A stretch of 64,000 bases of DNA from contig CAYTOK010000007.1 of NCBI GenBank assembly GCA_964439595.1, positions 1-64,000 on the forward strand. Direction: 5' to 3'. Made by a program: the position numbers and the translations under genes. The notes below the pieces were generated by a model that saw only the letters and a program-made list of their open reading frames with translations, did not search any database and was not told the origin of the DNA. Positions 18,261 to 26,700 of this stretch are shown one piece after another (position 1 is the first letter of the stretch; each line of letters opens with the position of its first letter). This DNA comes from CAIJXB01 sp964439595. GTDB taxonomy: Bacteria; Chlamydiota; Chlamydiia; Chlamydiales; Rhabdochlamydiaceae.

Positions 18261-18400
18261 GGAGTATATATTTACAAGGAAATTTGTACTCTGCACACGA
18301 TGTGCTAGAGCAAAGATCATAATCATTAGGAACTAATTTTTTGCTGCACCCATTTTTTAGTTCGTTATAATTTTCTTTGCTCTCTAGTATCTTGGGTTTT

Positions 18401-20218
18401 TTAAGAGGATCCTTCCTCTGCTCGTAAAACCTCCATGAAGGCAGACTGGGGGATATTGACCTTGCCTATTTCCTTCATCTTTTTCTTCCCTTTCTTCTGC
18501 TTTTCCCAGAGCTTACGCTTACGAGTGATATCTCCCCCGTAACATTTGGCTGTGACGTTTTTAGTGATCGCCCGGATCGTTTCTCTTGCAACGATCTTGC
18601 CGCCAATGGCTGCTTGGATAGGTACTTTAAACTGCTGCATGGGGATCACTTCTTCTAGCTTTTTACAAATAGCTCTTCCTTTGCCTTCTGCTTTTGATCT
18701 GTGTGCTAGGCAAGAAAAAGCATCAACGGGCTCTTCATTAACGCGTATTTCTAGCTTGATGATGTCACTTTTTTCGTAGCAATCAAATTCATAGTCAAAA
18801 GAGCCATATCCTTTTGTAATAGACTTTAATTTGTCATTGAAATCAGTAATGATTTCATTTAAGGGGAAGCGGTATGTTAAAAGCAGTCTTTTACTGTCTA
18901 TATTTTCTGTTTTTGTGAGGAATCCTCGCTTTTCCATGCCAAGACTCATAAGAGCCCCTAGATATTCTGCAGGGGCCATGATGTGACAAATAACCCAGGG
19001 TTCTTCAATCCACTCAATGAGTGTTGGATCGGGATAGTGAGCTACGTTGTCAATCTCTATTTCTTTACCGTCAGAAAGAGTGAATTTATAGACAACGCTT
19101 GGCGCCGTTGTGATGATGTCGAGGTCGAATTCTCTTTGGAGCCGTTCAAAAACGATTTCTAAATGAAGGAGACCTAAGAATCCACAGCGAAATCCAAATC
19201 CTAAGGCTAAGCTGCTTTCTTGTTCTACGTGCAGTGCTGAGTCGTTTAACTGGAGTTTTACTAAAGCATCTCTTACCGTTTCAAAGTCGGAGGAATCTAC
19301 AGGGTAGATGCCGGCAAATACAACAGGAGCTATTAGTTTAAATCCAGGAAGAGGCTCTGTTGCTGGGTGCAAAACAGTTGTTATGGTATCTCCAATTTTT
19401 ACATCAGCTGTATTTTTAATATTAGCGAATATGTATCCTACCTCTCCGGCTCTTAGTTTTTCTACAGGAGTCTCTTGAGGAGAAAAGATTCCGACTTCTA
19501 ATACTTCAAAGGTCTTACCGGAGACCATAAATTTAATAGCGGTTTTTTTGGAGATCTCTCCGCTCACAATGCGGATACAGGCTAGAACTCCTCTATATGG
19601 GTCGTAGTGTGAGTCGAATACAAGGGCTTTAAGGCATGTTTCCGTTGGCTCTTTGGGGCAGGGGAAGTCAATTAAAATCCTTTCCAGGATTTTATCGATG
19701 CCAAGTCCTGTTTTTGCAGAGCATAAAACGGTGTTAGAGGTATCTAATCCAATTACATCTTCAATTTGCTGTTTAATTGCTTCAGGATCTGCGGAGGGAA
19801 GGTCTACTTTATTAAGAACGGGGACGATTTCTAAGTCGCGGTCGAGTGCTAGGTGTACGTTGGCAAGAGTTTGTGCTTGTACGCCTTGGACGGCATCTAC
19901 TACAAGAAGAGCTCCTTCACAGGCCGCTAAAGATCTGGATACCTCATAGGAGAAGTCCACGTGTCCTGGGGTGTCAATGAAATTAATTTGATACACCTGT
20001 CCATCTTGCGCTTTGTATAACATGGTTACAGGGTGCGCTTTGATGGTTATTCCGCGCTCTCTTTCTAAATCCATAGCATCTAGTACCTGTTCTTGCATTT
20101 CTCTTTTAGAGATAGTTCCCGTCATTTCTAAAAGACGGTCTGCTAGGGTAGATTTGCCGTGGTCTATGTGGGCAATAATGGAAAAATTTCTTATTTTTTT
20201 TATATCGTATGTGAACAT
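18401..20218 (-). CDS. lepA: Elongation factor 4 (LepA)
   Basis: Ribosome-associated GTPase that acts on stalled or mistranslocated ribosomes. 605 aa, normal for the family. G1 motif AHIDHGKSTLADRLLE, G2/G3 around RERGITIKAHPV and DTPGHVDFSYEV, G4 NKVDLPSAD, and a LepA-specific C-terminal domain ending in a Lys-rich KRKLWEKQKKGKKKMKEIG stretch. It lies downstream of tlc on the same strand, as in Chlamydia, but a strong hairpin separates the two. Confidence 0.97.
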   Translation of the reverse strand: MFTYDIKKIRNFSIIAHIDHGKSTLADRLLEMTGTISKREMQEQVLDAMDLERERGITIKAHPVTMLYKAQDGQVYQINFIDTPGHVDFSYEVSRSLAACEGALLVVDAVQGVQAQTLANVHLALDRDLEIVPVLNKVDLPSADPEAIKQQIEDVIGLDTSNTVLCSAKTGLGIDKILERILIDFPCPKEPTETCLKALVFDSHYDPYRGVLACIRIVSGEISKKTAIKFMVSGKTFEVLEVGIFSPQETPVEKLRAGEVGYIFANIKNTADVKIGDTITTVLHPATEPLPGFKLIAPVVFAGIYPVDSSDFETVRDALVKLQLNDSALHVEQESSLALGFGFRCGFLGLLHLEIVFERLQREFDLDIITTAPSVVYKFTLSDGKEIEIDNVAHYPDPTLIEWIEEPWVICHIMAPAEYLGALMSLGMEKRGFLTKTENIDSKRLLLTYRFPLNEIITDFNDKLKSITKGYGSFDYEFDCYEKSDIIKLEIRVNEEPVDAFSCLAHRSKAEGKGRAICKKLEEVIPMQQFKVPIQAAIGGKIVARETIRAITKNVTAKCYGGDITRKRKLWEKQKKGKKKMKEIGKVNIPQSAFMEVLRAEEGSS

Positions 20219-20278
20219 TGGATCATCCTGTATATAGGAAGAAATGTACCTTATTTACTCTTAGAGTTCAAGAAACAA

Positions 20279-20307
20279 AAAAACCCTCCCGGAAGGGGAG
20301 GGTTTTT
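20279..20307. terminator. Strong hairpin terminator between tlc and lepA
   Basis: Stem of 12 bp (20279-20290 with 20296-20307) with a 5-base loop; A-run on one side and T-run on the other. Read on the minus strand it is a canonical Rho-independent terminator 26 bp after the tlc stop, so lepA probably has its own promoter. Confidence 0.9.
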
Positions 20308-20332
20308 GTCTATACAATCTATTTTAGCTTAA

Positions 20333-21895
20333 TTAGCTTGTAGCAGGCTGAGACTCTGTCTTAGCAGCTAAAGCTTCAGGAGCTTTAGTTGTATCTTTTT
20401 CGCTGTTAAGCTCTGCAAATTGTTTGCCGAGGGATTTGGAAGCCAAAATCCATGCGAAAATGATAGCAAATAAAATAGCAGCTACATAAGGAGTGATTGC
20501 AGCAAGGGATCCTAAACTTACGATAAGACCTTGCTGAAGGAATGCTCCTCCAGATTTCCCAAGACGGGCTCCAACCACATCAATTGCTGCTTTTCCTTTT
20601 GTCTTAGACTCTTGATCCAAAGGAATGTAAGCCATTTCTTTAGTGGGGTCAAAAAGAGAGTACTTAGCAGATTTACTCATGATGTTTTGTGCTGTACCAA
20701 AGATAACAGCAAGCATGAGAGGTGTTGTTCCGAGCATGCTAATGAATCCGGTTAAACTATCACGGAAAATAACAAAGCTAAAGAACCCTGCACCTGTAGC
20801 TAAAAGTACAACAGGAGTAATTAATGCAGCAACAGTCCATCCCCAACGGCGGATGGTATTACCACCTACAAAAAGCATCATAAGAACTGTGACAGCTCCT
20901 GTGATTGTAGAGAAGTATCCCATGAATGCACTATATTCATTAGGTGTAGAGTATTGTAATTTTATTTGTCCTTTCCAGGTTACTTCAACGAGGTTGATAG
21001 CAACACCGTAAGCGATTACTATGATAGCAAGGCATCCAATGTATTTGGATCTAGCTAAGAATAGGAAGCTTTCTTTTAAAGACATTTTTGGTTTTTCTTT
21101 CTTCGCTTTTTTTACTTCGCTAGGATCAAAAAACTTAGGATCTGTAAGAACGTGTTTGTGAATCCAATGGTAGATACCAATGCTTAAAACGCCTGATAGA
21201 ACTACAAATGACATTAAATAATTTAAGCTTACGCCCCAAGGATCTACTCCGGCAGGAAGTCTGCTTTGAATGCTAGAAAAGTATACGATAACAGGGCCGG
21301 ATACTAAAAGAGCTAGGTTAGCTCCAAGACCGAACATGGCATAGAATCTTTTTGATTCATTTACTCTCGTAATGTCATTAGCAAATCCCCAGAAAAGAAG
21401 GGAGATAGCAACGCTTCCCCATAGCTCAGACATAATGTAGAAAAGAGCGTAGGTCCAGTTGCGGAAAAGAGCCACAAGGCCGCTTAGTCCTTTAGGAAGA
21501 AAAGCTCCTAATTGGTCAGCTAGCTCTGTTGGGTGGAGGGCTTCTCTGCAAGGATATAGTACTAAAGCAAAAAGAGCAAAAAAACCAATAAATGTAGAAA
21601 TTGTTGTGTAAAACAATTTTGTTTTACTCATGATATTGCTCAGCTTTGCATAAGCAATCATGAAAAGAATAGCAAAAGGAAGTACTCCCCAAACTTTTAG
21701 GAAGGGAATTGCTTCAGCACCGGATCCAGGAGCTGTAACAATTAACGCATCCTTAGTATCTCGTAAAATAGTGTAGTTGAAGCTTATGAAGAAAAATAAG
21801 AAAAACATAGGGAGGAGCTTTTTGAGCTCAAAGTTGTGGACTGGCCAAAAAAAAGAGCGCCATTTTCCGAATTCTTGTTTTTTTGTTTCTGACAT
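20333..21895 (-). CDS. tlc: ATP/ADP translocase (NTT family)
   Basis: Inner-membrane antiporter that imports host ATP in exchange for ADP, the hallmark of energy parasitism in Chlamydiales and Rickettsiales. 520 aa with about 11-12 hydrophobic helices. The N-terminal family pattern is clear (NYTILRDTKDALIVTAPGSG, then AEAIPFLKVWGVLPFAI), as is LFWGFANDITRVNESKRFYA. Substrate (ADP rather than other nucleotides) is inferred from its position next to lepA, where Chlamydia has npt1. The C-terminus is a charged tail with KTESQPATS. Confidence 0.95.
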   Translation of the reverse strand: MSETKKQEFGKWRSFFWPVHNFELKKLLPMFFLFFFISFNYTILRDTKDALIVTAPGSGAEAIPFLKVWGVLPFAILFMIAYAKLSNIMSKTKLFYTTISTFIGFFALFALVLYPCREALHPTELADQLGAFLPKGLSGLVALFRNWTYALFYIMSELWGSVAISLLFWGFANDITRVNESKRFYAMFGLGANLALLVSGPVIVYFSSIQSRLPAGVDPWGVSLNYLMSFVVLSGVLSIGIYHWIHKHVLTDPKFFDPSEVKKAKKEKPKMSLKESFLFLARSKYIGCLAIIVIAYGVAINLVEVTWKGQIKLQYSTPNEYSAFMGYFSTITGAVTVLMMLFVGGNTIRRWGWTVAALITPVVLLATGAGFFSFVIFRDSLTGFISMLGTTPLMLAVIFGTAQNIMSKSAKYSLFDPTKEMAYIPLDQESKTKGKAAIDVVGARLGKSGGAFLQQGLIVSLGSLAAITPYVAAILFAIIFAWILASKSLGKQFAELNSEKDTTKAPEALAAKTESQPATS

Positions 21896-22082
21896 GTTTA
21901 TATCCTTTAGACAAAATTAATAATGTGAGCAACAATTCGAATTAACAATCGAATCCGGTTGCTGTAAAAATAAAATAGCTTTAATTATGGTCTCGTTATC
22001 TCTAAAAACAATACTAGTTTATTTGTTTTTGCTTTTAATTCAAGAGAAAAGTGAAAAAATATAAGAATTCTTGTTTTAAGAG

Positions 22083-22112
22083 AGACCTTGTAAATATTTT
22101 TTTACAAGGTCT
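22083..22112 (-). terminator. Hairpin after the CT066-like gene
   Basis: Perfect 12-bp stem AGACCTTGTAAA/TTTACAAGGTCT (22083-22094, 22101-22112) with a 6-base loop, 16 bp downstream of the minus-strand gene. No strong U-run follows, so termination is plausible but not certain. The remainder of 21896-22127 is presumably the tlc promoter region. Confidence 0.55.
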
Positions 22113-22127
22113 ATTGCTTTTACGCTT

Positions 22128-22640
22128 TTATCTAGTGGAAAGAGCAGGTGTTTGGCTGTCTGCAGAGTCCAGTTGTAGATTTTGGATTGCTTCTACATAA
22201 GAATTCCAGCTATCTACATCGATTTTTCCTTGTTTAATAGAAGAAATTAATTCTCTTTTGTAGGTGGCAAGAGATTTTTTAGGAGCAAGAAGTGTTAGAA
22301 TTTCTTTATTTCCAGTGGATCTAGCTATGTGCATTACTTTTTCGAGTTGTGATCTGGAGACTGTATATGGATCTTTTTTCTTTCTAGATCCTCTAGCGGC
22401 TCTTTGTTTAGGAGCAACAGTGGATGGCTTGTCAGAGTTTATAATGAATTTTTCAATTAAAGAGCCGAGCTCAGTAGGTTGTTTTGTTTTCATTTTTTTT
22501 AAAGTAAAGTGGTGAATATATCCGCCGGTATTTACAGGAATGTATTTGCAAAGGTCGTTTTCTGTTCTTCCTTTTACTTTCGCAATCGCTTTACCGATCA
22601 CATCTTCTATTTCTTTAAAGTTTTTTGTTTTTATTTCCAT
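22128..22640 (-). CDS. Conserved chlamydial hypothetical protein (CT066 position)
   Basis: 170 aa, no signal peptide or membrane helix. A basic central stretch (KQRAARGSRKKKDPY) is followed by helices with LEKVMHIARSTGNKEILTLL. It occupies the place of CT066 in the Chlamydia order tlc-CT066-ytgA. I recognise it only by position, not by sequence. Ser/Thr-rich ends (STVAPKQ, TPALSTR) resemble secreted chlamydial proteins, which is weak inference. The ATG has GGAGAT upstream. Confidence 0.6.
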   Translation of the reverse strand: MEIKTKNFKEIEDVIGKAIAKVKGRTENDLCKYIPVNTGGYIHHFTLKKMKTKQPTELGSLIEKFIINSDKPSTVAPKQRAARGSRKKKDPYTVSRSQLEKVMHIARSTGNKEILTLLAPKKSLATYKRELISSIKQGKIDVDSWNSYVEAIQNLQLDSADSQTPALSTR

Positions 22641-22857
22641 AATATATCTCCAATTTTCCTTGTAATTCTCGTTAGTTTACCAGAAAAGGGCTTCTTTTTA
22701 AGCTTAATCAATCCGGTTCACGACTCTATACTTTTTATTGTTTCTAACTTTCGCTGAATTCTATTTGCCTTTCGGTTTTTATGCAACAATTATGAAAGAA
22801 AAATTCATTTTTTTTTTAATGTCCTAAGGGAATTGTACTTTCTACGATTAAATTCTT

Positions 22858-22886
22858 TTGAACTCTAAGTAAGAAAGAGATAGAAT
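22858..22886 (+). promoter_or_regulatory. Sigma-66/70-type promoter of the mrp-ytg operon
   Basis: TTGAAC (22858-22863), 17-bp spacer, TAGAAT (22881-22886), 27 bp before the mrp ATG. Good spacing and position for the vegetative sigma factor. Confidence 0.6.
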
Positions 22887-22912
22887 TGAACCTATAAAAA
22901 GATGAGAGGGAT

Positions 22913-23758
22913 ATGCAATCGAAGTCCGGTAAAGGGGTTTCTTCAGTTCGTTACATAGTGGCTATAGCTGCTGGTAAAGGGGGAGTGGGGAAGTCTTCTA
23001 TAAGTGTAGGCCTTGCTTTAGCCTTGCAGAGTTTGGGATACTCTGTAGGTGTATTGGACGCTGATCTATATGGGCCTTCTATTGGTAGGATGCTTCCCCT
23101 TGACTGCCCCATAGGTAGAACCCCAGAAGGAGATTTTCTTATCCCCGGAGAATTTCAAGGGCTTAAAGCTTTTTCTATAGCTCATCTAAAAGAAGAAGGG
23201 GAAGCTATGATTGTAAGGGCCCCTATAGTTAATGGGCTTATACTCCAGTGTGTTAAAGATGTGGATTGGGGGGAGCTTGACTATCTTTTTGTAGATTTCC
23301 CTCCGGGAACCGGAGATATTCAATTAACTCTTATGCAGGAAATGTCTTTTTTTGCTGCCATCTTGGTGACGACGCCCCAGGAAATAGCTGTTTTGGATGT
23401 TAGAAAGGCTGCGCAGATGTTTCATTATATGGGAGTGCCTATATTAGGGGTAATAGAGAATATGGCGTACTTTGAAGATATGATTACAGGTAAACGGCAC
23501 GCCCTTTTTGGGGAAGGGGGGGGAGAGCGCCTTGCTGCTTCTTTAGGAATTCCTCTACTTGAACAAGTTCCTATAGATCCTAATCTGTGCCTTTCTGGAG
23601 ATGAGGGTAAAAATATCATAAAAGATTTTTCTAACACTCCCGCAGCTAGGCATTTACATAACGCTGCTAAAGAAGTGTCAAATCGTTTATTTATGTTAGA
23701 AGAACTTGCAGGCGATTACTTAAAAGAATTTGCGCTTGTGTGGGAGGACATGGACTAA
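22913..23758 (+). CDS. mrp: Mrp/NBP35-type iron-sulfur carrier ATPase
   Basis: P-loop ATPase that carries Fe-S clusters to apoproteins. Walker A GKGGVGKSSISVG (residues about 22-34), VLDADLYGPSIGRML, and DFPPGTGDIQLTL. There is no N-terminal DUF59 domain. The usual C-terminal CxxC cluster-binding motif after IENMxYF is absent: here IENMAYFEDMITGKRHALFG. It overlaps the next gene, a DUF971 protein, as TAATG. Order Mrp-DUF971 and the missing CxxC recall plant HCF101. Function as Fe-S carrier is known for the family; cluster binding here is uncertain. Confidence 0.9.
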   Translation: MQSKSGKGVSSVRYIVAIAAGKGGVGKSSISVGLALALQSLGYSVGVLDADLYGPSIGRMLPLDCPIGRTPEGDFLIPGEFQGLKAFSIAHLKEEGEAMIVRAPIVNGLILQCVKDVDWGELDYLFVDFPPGTGDIQLTLMQEMSFFAAILVTTPQEIAVLDVRKAAQMFHYMGVPILGVIENMAYFEDMITGKRHALFGEGGGERLAASLGIPLLEQVPIDPNLCLSGDEGKNIIKDFSNTPAARHLHNAAKEVSNRLFMLEELAGDYLKEFALVWEDMD

Positions 23759-24048
23759 TGGAAAATAGTACAGTACCGGCTCGCTCTATTAAGCAAGTTG
23801 ACAACTATTCTTTTAAAATAGAGTGGACAGATGGTGTGGAAGGAGTTTTTTTGCTTTCTTATTTGCAGAAAAACTGTCCCTGCGCTTCCTGTAAAATAGA
23901 AAAAAGAAATCTTAATGAGGAAGTGAGAGCTTTTCGCATCGTTAGTGTAGGTGCGTATGCACTGAAAGTAGAATTTACTTCGGGATGCTCTAAAGGAATT
24001 TTTAGTTTTACTTTTTTAAAACAAATGCTTAATGGAGGTGCCCTGTGA
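23758..24048 (+). CDS. DUF971 protein
   Basis: About 96 aa, one DUF971 (gamma-butyrobetaine hydroxylase N-terminal-like) domain: IEWTDGVEG, then LQKNCPCASCKIE with three cysteines that could bind a metal or cluster, and VGAYALKVEFTSGCSKGIFSF. Start chosen at ATG 23758 (overlapping the mrp stop) because GGGAGGA at 23742-23747 is well placed; a GTG at 23740 is less likely. DUF971 proteins are found fused to or beside Mrp proteins and are thought to aid Fe-S transfer. It overlaps ytgA by GTGA. Confidence 0.85.
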   Translation: MENSTVPARSIKQVDNYSFKIEWTDGVEGVFLLSYLQKNCPCASCKIEKRNLNEEVRAFRIVSVGAYALKVEFTSGCSKGIFSFTFLKQMLNGGAL

Positions 24049-25010
24049 AAAAACTATATAGGTTTTTTTGGGTAGCAATTTTGCTTTTTTCTGGATGTCA
24101 ATCTATTGCAAAAGAAGAGGCTAAAAGTTCTGAGGGACGCCGTCTAAAAGTTCTTTCTACGATAGCTATGGTAGGTGATGTTGTAGCGCAGATTGGAGGA
24201 GATAGAATTGAGCATACTGTGCTCATTACAGGAGAAATCGATCCTCATAGCTACGAGCTGGTAAAAGGGGACGATGAAAAAATAGAAGGTGCTAATGTTG
24301 TTTTTTTAAGTGGTCTTAATTTAGAACATGGCGCTAGCTTGCGCTATAAAATTTTAAACCATAAACATGCAGTTTCTCTTGGCGATCTAGTTCTTATGAA
24401 GCACCCTGAGCTAATCCTTTTTGAAAATGGGCAGGCAGATCCTCATATTTGGATGGATGTATCTTTATGGACGCATATTATAGATCCGATCATTGAAGCT
24501 CTTTCTTTAGAAGATCCGGAAGGCAAGGAATATTATGAAACTGCAGGAAGGGCTCTTAAGGAAAAAATGTTGCTATTTCATTACACGTTAAAAGATAAAT
24601 TACAAGCGGTTCCTGAGACGAAAAGATACCTTGTCACAAGTCATGACGCATTCGGGTACTTTGCAAGGGGATATCTTTCCTCTGAAGAGGAGCAAAAAGC
24701 AAACCTTTGGAGAAAACGTGTTGTAGCCCCCGAAGGGCTTGCCCCCGACGGACAGTTAAGTGTTATGCATCTACAAGAGATTATAGATCATTTAATAGGA
24801 TATCAGATAGAGGTAGTCTTTCCGGAGTCAAATGTTAGTCGAGATGCTTTACGTAAGATAGTATCAGCTTGTAAGGAGAAGAAAGCTCCTATTCGTTTTT
24901 CTTCTGATGTCCTTTATGGGGATTGCATGGGAGTAACAGGTTCTCTTGGAGGTACATATTTGGGAATGCTAGAGCATAATGGATTAGTTCTTTTAAAAGA
25001 ATGGCAGTAA
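24045..25010 (+). CDS. ytgA: Metal ABC transporter substrate-binding lipoprotein (YtgA/TroA-like)
   Basis: Cluster A-I solute-binding protein for iron, manganese or zinc. N-terminal lipoprotein signal with lipobox LFSGC (Cys18). Likely metal ligands by family comparison: His in EIDPHSYE, His in ADPHIWMD, His in TSHDAFGYF and Asp in FSSDVLYGD. No His-rich loop as in ZnuA, which argues against a zinc-specialised protein. GTG start with GGAGG upstream and a 4-bp overlap with the DUF971 gene, so metal uptake and Fe-S assembly genes are in one operon. 321 aa. Confidence 0.92.
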   Translation: MKKLYRFFWVAILLFSGCQSIAKEEAKSSEGRRLKVLSTIAMVGDVVAQIGGDRIEHTVLITGEIDPHSYELVKGDDEKIEGANVVFLSGLNLEHGASLRYKILNHKHAVSLGDLVLMKHPELILFENGQADPHIWMDVSLWTHIIDPIIEALSLEDPEGKEYYETAGRALKEKMLLFHYTLKDKLQAVPETKRYLVTSHDAFGYFARGYLSSEEEQKANLWRKRVVAPEGLAPDGQLSVMHLQEIIDHLIGYQIEVVFPESNVSRDALRKIVSACKEKKAPIRFSSDVLYGDCMGVTGSLGGTYLGMLEHNGLVLLKEWQ

Positions 25011-25050
25011 AGCTTATAAGGGAAGAAGTTGTTATAAATAAGGAGAGGGT

Positions 25051-25788
25051 GTGGAAGAAAAGGTTGCTCTTAAAGTAGACCATCTTAGTGTAAACTATGA
25101 TACTAGAAGTGTCTTGTCAGATGTAAGTTTTTCTATTCCTAGAGGCTCCCTGGTTGGTATTTTAGGTCCTAATGGGGCAGGTAAAAGCACTCTTTTAAAA
25201 GCTCTTTTAGGCTTAGTTAAGCCTCTTTCTGGAGATATTTCTTTCTTTGGAAGTTCTTATAAGAAAATGCGGCGCTTTATTGCGTATGTTCCACAAAGAA
25301 CTATGGTCGACTGGGATTTCCCTGTAAGTGTTTTGGATGTTGTTTTAATGGGAGCGTATATACGTAGGGGTCTTTTTAAAAGGATAAAGCCGGAAGACAG
25401 AGCTTTAGCAAAGAAAGCTTTGCTTGAAGTCGGTCTTGACGCTTTAGCAGATAGGCAAATTAGCGAGCTTTCAGGAGGTCAGCAGCAAAAAGTTTTTATT
25501 GCAAGAGCCCTTATTCAGCAAACAGAAATGTATTTGATGGACGAGCCTTTTGCTGGAGTAGATATGACTACGGAAAAAGTTCTTATCGATATTTTAAAAG
25601 GATTGCAAAAAGACAAAAAGACTATTTTTGTTGTGCACCATGATCTATCTTCTGTAAGGAAGTATTTTGACTATGTGATTCTTTTACACAAGGAGCTAGT
25701 TGCGGCAGGTCCTATAGAAGAAGTCTTCACTAAAGAAAACTTAGGTAAAACATACAGCGGCATTTCACCTCTTTTAGATATAGGATAA
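25051..25788 (+). CDS. ytgB: Metal ABC transporter ATPase (YtgB)
   Basis: ATP-binding subunit powering the YtgABCD metal importer. Walker A GPNGAGKSTLLKAL, Q-loop VPQRTMVDW, signature LSGGQQQKVFIARAL, Walker B LMDEPFAG, and the switch histidine in VVHHDLS. 245 aa. Start is GTG 25051 preceded by AGGAGAG. Confidence 0.95.
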   Translation: MEEKVALKVDHLSVNYDTRSVLSDVSFSIPRGSLVGILGPNGAGKSTLLKALLGLVKPLSGDISFFGSSYKKMRRFIAYVPQRTMVDWDFPVSVLDVVLMGAYIRRGLFKRIKPEDRALAKKALLEVGLDALADRQISELSGGQQQKVFIARALIQQTEMYLMDEPFAGVDMTTEKVLIDILKGLQKDKKTIFVVHHDLSSVRKYFDYVILLHKELVAAGPIEEVFTKENLGKTYSGISPLLDIG

Positions 25789-25794
25789 GTATAA

Positions 25795-26700
25795 ATGGCT
25801 TATCAATTGCTAGATTTTTTTACGGATCCTCTTTTACGTGCTCCAACGATTGGGAGCATGCTTATGTGCGCTGCTAGTTCACTCATTGGAGTGATTGTGT
25901 TTATCCGCAGAAAATCTTTGGTGGGAGAGGCCCTTTCTCATGCAGCCTATCCAGGCCTTGTTTTAAGCGCCGGCCTTGTTTCGTTTTTTATTCCTATATT
26001 AGATGAGCGGTATTTCGCGCTTTTTTTAGTAGGAGCTTTTTGCTCTTCTCTCCTGGGATTGTATTTTTTTACAGTTTTGCAAAAAAGATTTAAAGTAAAA
26101 GGGGATTCTGCCCTTTGCTTTATGCTTTCTTCTTTTTTTGGTATTGGAGTGCTTTTTGCCGGTCGTATGCAGGTTACAAGTCCTTTATACTATAGGCAGA
26201 TTCAAACCTTTTTGTATGGACAGGTAGCTACAATGACAGATATGCATATTGGGCTTTACGGGGGGCTCTTTCTTCTTGTTATTTTTTTTATAGCTTTATT
26301 TTACCGCTCCATACAGCTTGTATACTTTGATAAACAGTTTGCGCAGGTGCTTGGGGTCTCTACTCGTATTTTCGAAGCGTTTTTTTGTGTTCTTTTAGCT
26401 ATTGCTGTTGTTGTTGCTATGAAAAGTGTAGGAATTGTTCTTCTTTCTGGTATGTTAATAGCTCCGGCTTTAGCAGCCAGGCAGTTTAGCCATAAGCTAT
26501 CTACTATTTTCGTATTAGCTTCCCTCTTAGGCGCTTTTAGTGGTTTTTTTGGTAATTATTTTTCTGTGCAATTATCGGGATGGTTTTTAGATAGTCGTCT
26601 TTTTTTGCCAACAGGCCCTATGATTGTCCTTGTTAGCTCTGCCATCTCTATTTTTTCTTTGCTTGTTTCTCCCAAAAGGTATCTAAGGAGAAAAGTATGA
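25795..26700 (+). CDS. ytgC: Metal ABC transporter permease (YtgC, without repressor domain)
   Basis: ABC-3 type permease of 301 aa with about 8 membrane helices; LVGEALSHAAYPGLVLS and SVGIVLLSGMLIAPALAARQ are family hallmarks. In Chlamydia trachomatis YtgC is about 450 aa because its C-terminus is the DtxR-like repressor YtgR. Here the protein ends at KRYLRRKV right after the last helix, so the repressor is not fused. The stop overlaps the next start as ATGA. Confidence 0.93.
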   Translation: MAYQLLDFFTDPLLRAPTIGSMLMCAASSLIGVIVFIRRKSLVGEALSHAAYPGLVLSAGLVSFFIPILDERYFALFLVGAFCSSLLGLYFFTVLQKRFKVKGDSALCFMLSSFFGIGVLFAGRMQVTSPLYYRQIQTFLYGQVATMTDMHIGLYGGLFLLVIFFIALFYRSIQLVYFDKQFAQVLGVSTRIFEAFFCVLLAIAVVVAMKSVGIVLLSGMLIAPALAARQFSHKLSTIFVLASLLGAFSGFFGNYFSVQLSGWFLDSRLFLPTGPMIVLVSSAISIFSLLVSPKRYLRRKV

